Assembly: GCA_964579735.1 (NCBI GenBank)
Contig: CAZOHH010000114.1
Coordinates: 1 to 5,532 of the forward strand
DNA from: CAILLO01 sp964579735
Lineage (GTDB): Bacteria > Bacillota > Clostridia > Saccharofermentanales > UBA5734
Reading direction: 5' to 3'
Length of the DNA stretch: 5,532 nt
Shown: in pieces, positions 1 through 4,473 of the stretch
How the letters are laid out: the number at the start of each line of letters is the position of its first letter
How positions within the stretch are numbered: position 1 is the first letter of the stretch
The notes under the pieces: model-generated
Seen by the model: the letters and a program-made list of their open reading frames with translations, nothing else
Databases searched by the model: none
Told to the model about the DNA's origin: nothing
Program-made: the position numbers and the translations under genes

Positions 1-35
1 TCGGAAAAGCTTTGAATATGGATCCATGCGCGCCG

Positions 36-65
36 TTGGAGCTTACGGTGGCGTTCGTGCATAAT
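36..65 (+). promoter_or_regulatory. Candidate sigma-70 promoter for the ybaK-like gene
   Basis: A TTGGAG hexamer at 36-41 and a CATAAT hexamer at 60-65 are separated by 18 nt. The -10 matches the consensus at 5 of 6 positions and the -35 at 3 of 6. Transcription would begin near 72, just ahead of an AGGAGG ribosome binding site at 80-85, which stands 6 nt before the ATG at 92. This is inferred from motif position only; the -35 is weak. Confidence 0.35.
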
Positions 66-91
66 GTAGAAATCACCATAGGAGGTTCGAC

Positions 92-574
92 ATGGGAGCG
101 GAACACCCGAAAACCAATGCGATGCGGATGCTCGATGCAGCCGGAATCGCCTATGAATCGATCGAATACGAGGTCGACGAGAGCGATCTATCAGGGGAAT
201 CCGTGGCCAGGAAGGTCGGGGTGGATTCCGACCGGGTCTTCAAGACCCTCGTCCTTCGAAGCGATGCTGGCGACCACCTGGTCGCATGCGTACCGGTTTC
301 CACTGAACTGGACCTCAAATCGCTCGCCTCGGCTTCCTGCCGCAAGTCCGTGGCCATGATCCCCGTCAAGGACCTGCTTTCCCTTACCGGCTACGTGCGT
401 GGCGGCTGTTCTCCCGTCGGAATGAAGAAATCCTTTCCCACGTATTTCGATGAGACGGTTCTTCTTCACGAACGCATCGCCGTCAGTGCAGGCATCCGAG
501 GTCTTCAGCTCCTGATCGCTCCCGAGGACCTCCTCCGTTTCGTCGGTGGAGTCTCCTGCGACATCGCACGATAG
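92..574 (+). CDS. ybaK: YbaK/EbsC family aminoacyl-tRNA deacylase (Cys-tRNA(Pro) deacylase type)
   Basis: A 160-residue protein of the INS/YbaK editing-domain superfamily. Members act in trans in the cytoplasm to hydrolyse mischarged tRNA, classically Cys-tRNA(Pro) made by prolyl-tRNA synthetase. It covers the whole family length (E. coli YbaK is about 159 residues) and aligns from end to end. Visible signatures are the FKTL motif with the conserved lysine at residue 51, the hydrophobic strand VACVPVS (64-70) followed by ELDLKSLA (72-79), the glycine-rich loop TGYVRGGCSPVG (99-110) with the following KK, and the GIRGLQL strand (134-140). The start is fixed by an AGGAGG 6 nt upstream. The gene stands alone and converges on the DUF6951-like gene with only 6 nt between stop codons. 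Substrate preference (Cys-tRNA(Pro) versus other YbaK subfamilies) is inferred from similarity to the YbaK branch. Confidence 0.93.
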   Translation: MGAEHPKTNAMRMLDAAGIAYESIEYEVDESDLSGESVARKVGVDSDRVFKTLVLRSDAGDHLVACVPVSTELDLKSLASASCRKSVAMIPVKDLLSLTGYVRGGCSPVGMKKSFPTYFDETVLLHERIAVSAGIRGLQLLIAPEDLLRFVGGVSCDIAR

Positions 575-580
575 CGATAC

Positions 581-901
581 CTACTTCTCGATTCGAAGCG
601 AAGCTTCCTTCGGGAGTGCCAGTTCGCAGGCGACTTCGATCGCTTTCAGAACACCGGCAGGAACGATGCAGACGACGTGCTTCAGGTGTACTGCCGACTC
701 CGTGACTTTGTTCTTCCCGAATGCGCAGAAGATTTCCTTGTAGGCGTCGAGTTCCCCTTCCGCCGCGAGCGCCTCCGCCATCTTCACGACGTGTGCGCAG
801 CCGGAATGAATCGTCACCGTCACCATCTGGCCATCTTCCGAAACAGCTTCGACATCGGTGTGGAATCCGCAGATTCCGGCATCTACGTGGACTTTCGCCA
901 T
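581..901 (-). CDS. Small cysteine-rich conserved protein, DUF6951-like
   Basis: A 106-residue soluble protein with no signal peptide or membrane segment. It resembles the uncharacterised DUF6951 family as I remember it: N-terminal KVHVDAGICGF, a central IHSGCAHV, and a C-terminal VPAGVLKAIEVACELALPKE (80-99). Function is unknown. Five cysteines (11, 35, 59, 78, 92) are spread along the chain, and several fall in the conserved-looking segments, so metal binding or redox use is possible but is only inference. The start is strongly supported by AAGGAGG at 915-909, 7 nt before the ATG. This Shine-Dalgarno and the start codon lie inside the end of the PAP2 gene, so the two are almost certainly cotranscribed. 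The family assignment is from memory of the pattern and needs a profile search. Confidence 0.82.
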   Translation of the reverse strand: MAKVHVDAGICGFHTDVEAVSEDGQMVTVTIHSGCAHVVKMAEALAAEGELDAYKEIFCAFGKNKVTESAVHLKHVVCIVPAGVLKAIEVACELALPKEASLRIEK

Positions 902-1524
902 GGTACTACCTCCTTGGGGATCTCGACGAGAAGAGCAACGCCCACAGCAAGAGCGAAGCCAGCCAGGATATCGGGAGTATGATGCTGCTTGACCAGGACG
1001 GTCGAAACGCAGACGAGCAGACAGAACAGGAAGCTCAGCGTCTGTGAACGTTTCGCGTTGGGCTTCCAGCGATAGAGGTGGTAGAACGCCACGATCGAGT
1101 AGAAGACGTGGGTGCTTGGCAGACAGTTGTAGGGCGCGTCGTTGGCGTAGACGAATCGAAGAACATCAAGGAAAGCTCCACCTCCGATCAGTGTCGGTCG
1201 GTCCATATAGGTCGGATAGTAGTAGAAGACTGCGGTGGCTACGACCATGCCGACGAAGACAGTCCAGACAAGTCGGTAGTAGCGGTCGGACGGGTCGAAG
1301 AAGAGGACGACGACGCTGCCGATGACATAGAGGAAAAAGAGCAGGTAGGGCACGACGAAGACGGGAACCAGAGGAATCCATGCGTCGATGGGAGTATCGA
1401 CGATGACCGGTACGAGTCCGCGCCCCATGTTGAACCGGTTCGTGAAGAGATATCCATAGGTTCCGAGGAGGAACAAGGAGAAGAACGCCAACCGACGGAG
1501 GAACTCCTTCAAGCCGAGCCTCAT
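883..1524 (-). CDS. PAP2-superfamily membrane phosphatase / inositolphosphotransferase-like protein
   Basis: A 213-residue integral membrane protein with about six hydrophobic segments (roughly 10-27, 36-42 with 50-60, 60-76, 85-101, 138-150, 163-179 and 186-201). It carries the PAP2 active-site motifs: YYYPTYMDRP (101-110) as a likely motif 1 equivalent, NCLPSTHV (133-140) as motif 2 with His139, and STVLVKQHHTPD (174-185) as motif 3 with His181 and Asp185. Spacing in motif 3 fits S-R-x5-H-x3-D, but the arginine is Thr175. The closest type is PAP2_3 / Aur1-Ipt1-like, enzymes that act on lipid phosphate or phospho-head-group substrates at the membrane. The actual substrate cannot be told. The ATG is preceded by GGAGG about 7 nt upstream. 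The last 19 nt overlap the DUF6951-like gene, and the PKEVV codons near the C-terminus double as that gene's Shine-Dalgarno. Confidence 0.88.
   Translation of the reverse strand: MRLGLKEFLRRLAFFSLFLLGTYGYLFTNRFNMGRGLVPVIVDTPIDAWIPLVPVFVVPYLLFFLYVIGSVVVLFFDPSDRYYRLVWTVFVGMVVATAVFYYYPTYMDRPTLIGGGAFLDVLRFVYANDAPYNCLPSTHVFYSIVAFYHLYRWKPNAKRSQTLSFLFCLLVCVSTVLVKQHHTPDILAGFALAVGVALLVEIPKEVVPWRKST
909..915 (-). promoter_or_regulatory. Embedded Shine-Dalgarno of the DUF6951-like gene
   Basis: On the minus strand AAGGAGG lies 7 nt before the ATG at 901. It falls within codons for P-K-E-V-V of the upstream PAP2 gene, which stops 16 nt beyond the A of this ATG. The very strong site decides the start of the small gene and implies translation from the shared transcript. 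Confidence 0.8.
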
Positions 1525-1572
1525 TCCATTCCTCCACCTACTGCCGCCAAGCGATTCGATTGTCTACTCGAT

Positions 1573-1658
1573 GATTCTACTCCTAGCACCTGGGGGGGTG
1601 TCCGTATCCGAGGGTCCCGAATCGGTTCGCGCACGTGCTAGAATCAGCAGATAGAATC
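1573..1658. promoter_or_regulatory. Divergent control region with TAGAATC motifs in both orientations
   Basis: The 169-nt gap between the PAP2 gene and the RibBA-like gene contains TAGAATC three times: minus strand at 1579-1573, plus strand at 1639-1645 and 1652-1658. CTAGCAC (1583-1589) and GTGCTAG (1635-1641) also form a 7-bp inverted repeat centred near 1612. Each arm therefore reads outward as GTGCTAG followed by a TAGAAT -10-like hexamer, facing the gene on its own side. This fits a pair of divergent promoters and possibly a shared operator. No recognisable FMN riboswitch or intrinsic terminator is seen in the gap. Confidence 0.4.
1636..1644 (+). promoter_or_regulatory. Candidate extended -10 promoter for the RibBA-like gene
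   Basis: TGCTAGAAT matches the TGnTATAAT extended -10 pattern, with the hexamer at 1639-1644. No convincing -35 lies upstream, as is usual for extended -10 promoters. Transcription would start near 1651, giving a leader of about 43 nt. The gene has an AAGGAG site at 1682-1687, 6 nt before the ATG. A second TAGAAT at 1652-1657 is an alternative. Confidence 0.4.
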
Positions 1659-1693
1659 CTCATCATGATTGATCCGCTCGAAAGGAGCCCTTC

Positions 1694-2806
1694 ATGAACT
1701 TCGACGCCATTCTCTCCGGCCTTCGCTCTGGCGTACCTGTACATATCCACGAATCCGACGGCCGCTCCGCCATGGTCCTTTCCGCGGAGAACTGGCTCGC
1801 CTCTCCTCTCCCAGGACTTCAACGGATCGTGCTCGCTTTCCCAGAGGAAGCGCTGATGGAACTGGAGATCCCCGTGCTGCACGAGTCCGTTGGGCACCGC
1901 AGTTTCCGCCGATTCTGTCCGTTGGTCCACGTAGAAGGTTCGGATGATGCCGCCGCAACCGTGCGGGCCATCCTTTCCGCCGACCGGTCGAACGCCTTCG
2001 TCACAGGCGGCTCCGTACTTCCCGTTCCCGTCACGCGAGAGGGAGTCCTCCGCAACATGACCGTCTTCGAAGCCGCCGTGGACCTCTGCCGTCTCGCAGG
2101 ACTGCGTCCGGCAGCCGTGGTGGTTCGCGAGGAGGACTGCGAGGCATGCGCCATAGGAGCAACCGGAGCGACCTTGTCCCTGACGCTGGACGAGTCCATC
2201 GCCGCCATGCGCGACCACACCTCGTTGGTCGATGCGTCGGCCGATGCCGAGATGCCGACCTGGCACGGAGATTTCCGTATCCACACCTTCGTGGAGCGTT
2301 TCACTGGAAAGCATCATGTCGCCCTTGTGAAAGGCAAACTCGACCCCGATGAACCCACGCTGGTACGAGTGCACTCCGAATGTCTCACGGGTGACGCCTT
2401 CGCCTCCAAGCGCTGCGATTGCGGGCAGCAACTCGACAACGCCCTCGACCGCATCGAAGCGGATGGCAAGGGGGTCCTGCTCTACATGAGGCAGGAGGGT
2501 CGTGGGATCGGCCTGGTGAACAAGATCAAGGCCTATGCCCTTCAGGACAAGGGCAAGGACACCGTCGAAGCCAACGTCCTCCTTGGATTTCCGCCGGATA
2601 TGCGCGAGTATGGCATCGGAGCGCAGATCCTCCGAGACCTCGGACTGCGACGCATCCGATTGCTTACGAACAATCCGTCGAAGATCGAGGGGCTTGCCGG
2701 GTATGGCCTCGACGTCGTCGAGCGCGTCCCGATCATTCTCCCGCCCAATCCGAGCAATACCTTCTATATGGATACGAAGAAGGACAAGATGGGGCATATC
2801 ATCTAG
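1694..2806 (+). CDS. ribA: GTP cyclohydrolase II with a degenerate N-terminal DHBP-synthase-like domain (RibBA-like)
   Basis: A 370-residue two-domain protein. Residues about 187-370 are a complete GTP cyclohydrolase II, the first step from GTP in riboflavin synthesis. Zinc ligands Cys230, Cys241 and Cys243 (HSECLTGD and RCDCG) keep the E. coli spacing (54/65/67). MRQEGRGIGL (265-274), IKAYALQD with Tyr281, DMR with Asp302 and Arg304, TNNPSK (325-330) and the MGHII end are all present. Tyr281, Asp302 and Arg304 match E. coli Tyr105, Asp126 and Arg128 exactly in register. Residues 1-186 follow the outline of 3,4-dihydroxy-2-butanone-4-phosphate synthase: the SAE after the acidic loop, TVRAIL, and FEAAVDLCRLAGLRPAAVV (125-143). 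The acidic ENEGD loop, the ISAxDR motif, RPGH and GHTEA have all been replaced. DHBP synthase activity is therefore probably lost. The AAGGAG at 1682-1687 fixes the start. No riboflavin genes adjoin. Confidence 0.92.
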   Translation: MNFDAILSGLRSGVPVHIHESDGRSAMVLSAENWLASPLPGLQRIVLAFPEEALMELEIPVLHESVGHRSFRRFCPLVHVEGSDDAAATVRAILSADRSNAFVTGGSVLPVPVTREGVLRNMTVFEAAVDLCRLAGLRPAAVVVREEDCEACAIGATGATLSLTLDESIAAMRDHTSLVDASADAEMPTWHGDFRIHTFVERFTGKHHVALVKGKLDPDEPTLVRVHSECLTGDAFASKRCDCGQQLDNALDRIEADGKGVLLYMRQEGRGIGLVNKIKAYALQDKGKDTVEANVLLGFPPDMREYGIGAQILRDLGLRRIRLLTNNPSKIEGLAGYGLDVVERVPIILPPNPSNTFYMDTKKDKMGHII

Positions 2807-2830
2807 ACGGGAATTCCAGCTTGCCTCTTT

Positions 2831-3388
2831 CTATGGCGCGGGCTTGAATGCGCACTCGTCCAGGTGGTCGTCGACGACGCCGACCGCTTGAAGATAGCTG
2901 TATATGATCGTGCTTCCAACGAACTTGAAGCCTCGCCGCGCTAGGTCCTTTGAGATGCGGTCTGAAAGTTCCGTTTTCGCTGCCATGTCCGATTGGCGGT
3001 ATATGCGGTGCACGACCGGTCTGTCTTCGACGAACGACCACAAGTAGCGGTCGAAGGAGCCGAACTCCTGCTGAACCTCAAGGAAATGGACGGCGTTGGT
3101 GATTGCAGACAGGACCTTCAGCCGGTTGCGGATGATGCCTTTGTCCTCGAGGAGCGTGGAAATCTTCTCCCCGTCATAGACCGCGACGAGCTTCGGGTCG
3201 AAGCCATCGAAGACCTCGCGGAACCGGTCGCGCTTATACAGTACGGTCGCCCAGCTCAGACCTGCCTGGAAGGCCTCTAGAACGAGGAACTCGAACAGGA
3301 TCCGGTCGTCGTGGACCGGGCGGCCCCATTCCAGGTCGTGGTAACGGATCATCCTCTCGTCTTCGCCCGCCCAGGGACACCTTTTCAT
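2831..3388 (-). CDS. tag: DNA-3-methyladenine glycosylase I (Tag)
   Basis: A 185-residue cytoplasmic base-excision repair enzyme that removes 3-methyladenine from alkylated DNA. It matches E. coli Tag in register. The zinc snap is complete (Cys4, His17, His175, Cys179, from MKRCPW, YHDLEWG and HLDEC), and the base-pocket residues Tyr16, Glu38 and Trp46 (LEAFQAGLSW) are present. GFKFVGSTIIYSYLQAVGVVDDH is divided between the helix and the C-terminal snap. The frame stays open upstream to 3568, but MKRCPW is the universal Tag N-terminus and the ATG at 3388 overlaps the TGA of the preceding membrane-protein gene as ATGA. A purine-rich GGGAAGAG sits just before it. I therefore choose this start. 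It is the last gene of a three-gene operon and converges on the RibBA-like gene across 24 nt without a clear terminator. Confidence 0.95.
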   Translation of the reverse strand: MKRCPWAGEDERMIRYHDLEWGRPVHDDRILFEFLVLEAFQAGLSWATVLYKRDRFREVFDGFDPKLVAVYDGEKISTLLEDKGIIRNRLKVLSAITNAVHFLEVQQEFGSFDRYLWSFVEDRPVVHRIYRQSDMAAKTELSDRISKDLARRGFKFVGSTIIYSYLQAVGVVDDHLDECAFKPAP

Positions 3389-3870
3389 GTCTCTTCCCAC
3401 TTTTCGCGCTTGTCCTTGCGGAAGCCTTTGACACGGGGTGAAAAGGCGAGCATCGCACCAAATCCGAGAAAGACGAGAGTGAAGACCAGTGAAACGAAGT
3501 CGAAGGAATCGGTCAGGGAGAGGACGAACAATGCGGTGCCGACGAGGATTCGCGCCCAGGTCAGCCACCAGGCGACGCGAAAGCCGCGGTATGCCAACCC
3601 ATAGAGCATGAGGCTGATTCCGAGGCGCACGGCGAAAGTGACCCAGGGCGATATTTCCGCGGCGCTACCCGGAACCAATGCATCCAGGATGACGATCGTG
3701 ATGCCGTTGACGATTTCGAGACCGAGCAGGGCGAGGAGAAGGTTTCGCGTGAAGCGGCGGTCCGCGGTGCGGTGCTCCGGTGTCCGTCCACCCTCCGACG
3801 CCAGCAAAGCGGCTTGTGCGGCCGCGGCCTGCAGGGGGGCGCGGGGAAGCTGTCCTCGCATTTCGCTCAT
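3385..3870 (-). CDS. Uncharacterised four-helix membrane protein
   Basis: A 161-residue protein I do not recognise. The N-terminus (1-40) is hydrophilic with an alanine-rich stretch (APLQAAAAQAALLA, 11-24) that may be helical. Four hydrophobic segments follow at about 43-65, 76-96, 99-119 and 124-145. The tail (146-161) is strongly charged (RVKGFRKDKREKWEET). The short basic N-terminal and C-terminal flanks suggest both ends are cytoplasmic, which is inference. It sits between the thioesterase and tag with ATGA overlaps on both sides, so its translation is probably coupled to the thioesterase. A perfect hairpin directly before its ATG holds the GGAG ribosome binding site. The context does not reveal a role. 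Confidence 0.82.
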   Translation of the reverse strand: MSEMRGQLPRAPLQAAAAQAALLASEGGRTPEHRTADRRFTRNLLLALLGLEIVNGITIVILDALVPGSAAEISPWVTFAVRLGISLMLYGLAYRGFRVAWWLTWARILVGTALFVLSLTDSFDFVSLVFTLVFLGFGAMLAFSPRVKGFRKDKREKWEET

Positions 3871-4385
3871 TTCGACGTCTCCGGGACGTCGAAGACGTCG
3901 CGCTTCCCCTCGGGGTCGGCGGCCTGCCAGTCACTGCCGATGAGGTCCTTGTCCGAGATGGACGAGAAGGGCAGCTTCATGAACTTGCCCGTAGCCTCCA
4001 CGGCGACTTCTCCGTTCTCCAACAGAATTTCGGCCTTGCCTTCGAAGATGCGGCGGGTATCGCGGGTCAATCGCCCCACGGAGACGACGTCGCAGTCCAT
4101 CGGCACCGGCTTGCGATACCGCACGTTGAGCTCGACAGTCACCGCCCAGGTCTCGGGCTCGAGGAGATTGATCGTCCGGGCGATGGTCTCGTCGAGCAGC
4201 GCGGAAGCCATTCCGCCGTGGAGCCGTCCGGGATAGCCCTGGTGGTCCGGAAGCGGGGTGAACGTGCCGAGCACCTCTCCGTTGTCGAGTTCGTAGAAGC
4301 GCGCCTTGAGCCCGGAACGGTTGTCGAGGCCGCAGACCATGCAGTGGTGGGTGTTGTACTGCTTCTTCAGGACCTGTCGCTTCAT
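3867..4385 (-). CDS. PaaI-family hotdog-fold thioesterase
   Basis: A 172-residue cytoplasmic protein of the PaaI/YdiI-like hotdog superfamily, whose members hydrolyse acyl-CoA thioesters. The diagnostic segment is GYPGRLHGGMASALLDETIA (50-69), with HGGM forming the substrate loop and Asp66 or Glu67 in the catalytic position. It is followed by WAVTVELNVRYRKPVP (80-95), the usual long beta-strand. The N-terminal CMVCGLDNRSGL (15-26) is the C-x-x-C-G-x-x-N-x-x-G-L signature of one PaaI branch. About 30 residues after the hotdog core (141-172) form a polar tail. The ATG at 4385 has GGAGGG at 4399-4394, 8 nt upstream. It is the first gene of the operon with the membrane protein and tag. The acyl substrate cannot be inferred. 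Confidence 0.9.
   Translation of the reverse strand: MKRQVLKKQYNTHHCMVCGLDNRSGLKARFYELDNGEVLGTFTPLPDHQGYPGRLHGGMASALLDETIARTINLLEPETWAVTVELNVRYRKPVPMDCDVVSVGRLTRDTRRIFEGKAEILLENGEVAVEATGKFMKLPFSSISDKDLIGSDWQAADPEGKRDVFDVPETSK
3871..3893 (-). promoter_or_regulatory. Start-site hairpin of the membrane-protein gene
   Basis: The minus strand reads TTCGACGTC, loop CCGGA, then GACGTCGAA, followed directly by the ATG at 3870. The 9-bp stem is perfect. The GGAG ribosome binding site lies in the loop and the first base of the 3' arm. The hairpin is made from the last codons of the thioesterase gene, so ribosomes finishing that gene would open it. This suggests tight translational coupling. The structure is seen in the sequence; the regulatory effect is inference. 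Confidence 0.5.
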
Positions 4386-4410
4386 ATCCGGAACCCTCCG
4401 CCGTTTTCTG

Positions 4411-4446
4411 ACAATATAGCAGAAGCCCGCGCGAATCGCACGGGCT
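4411..4446 (-). terminator. Probable intrinsic terminator of the beta-propeller gene
   Basis: As minus-strand RNA, AGCCCGUGCG (4446-4437), loop AUU, and CGCGCGGGCU (4433-4424) form a continuous 10-bp GC-rich stem with one G-U pair. The same repeat on the plus strand has a C-A mismatch, so it favours the minus orientation. The tail UCUGCUAUAUUGU is only moderately U-rich. It begins 27 nt after the stop codon of the gene ending at 4474, the expected place. Confidence 0.55.
4413..4421 (-). promoter_or_regulatory. Extended -10 promoter for the thioesterase-membrane protein-tag operon
   Basis: The minus strand reads TGCTATATT, an extended -10 (TGn plus a hexamer matching TATAAT at 5 of 6), with no good -35. 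Transcription would start near 4406, leaving a leader of about 20 nt that just contains the GGAGGG ribosome binding site. It is immediately downstream of the terminator hairpin of the preceding gene, and its bases form part of that terminator's tail. Confidence 0.5.
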
Positions 4447-4473
4447 CCCAGGTAAGTCGGGTGGACCCGGGTC

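Noticed and set aside
1..15. Possible C-terminus of an upstream plus-strand gene (S-E-K-L then TGA at 13-15)
   Set aside because: Four codons are not enough to support a gene; the placement before the candidate promoter is suggestive only.
594..612. Short hairpin GAAGC-GAA-GCTTC near the ybaK/DUF6951 convergence as a bidirectional terminator
   Set aside because: Only a 5-bp stem, no T-run, and it lies inside the coding sequence of the small protein.
1078..1641. 187-codon, acidic open frame on the plus strand opposite the PAP2 gene
   Set aside because: Its Asp/Glu-rich product is the complement of hydrophobic membrane codons, and it has no ribosome binding site or family resemblance. It is a shadow.
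1676..1688. GCTC-GAAAG-GAGC mini-hairpin over the ribosome binding site of the RibBA-like gene
   Set aside because: A 4-bp stem is too weak and too likely by chance to be called a regulatory structure.
1583..2797. 404-codon open frame on the minus strand opposite the RibBA-like gene
   Set aside because: It is the mirror of a clear coding gene with intact GTP cyclohydrolase motifs in a GC-rich sequence. Its translation has low-complexity Gly/Arg/His/Asp composition and no recognisable domain.
2807..2830. Terminator between the convergent RibBA-like and tag genes
   Set aside because: The 24-nt gap has only a short GGAATTCC palindrome and no stem followed by a T-run.
3389..3568. N-terminal extension of Tag by 60 residues
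   Set aside because: The extension lies entirely inside the membrane-protein gene, is Arg/Pro-rich, and precedes the universal MKRCPW start, which has its own ATGA coupling.
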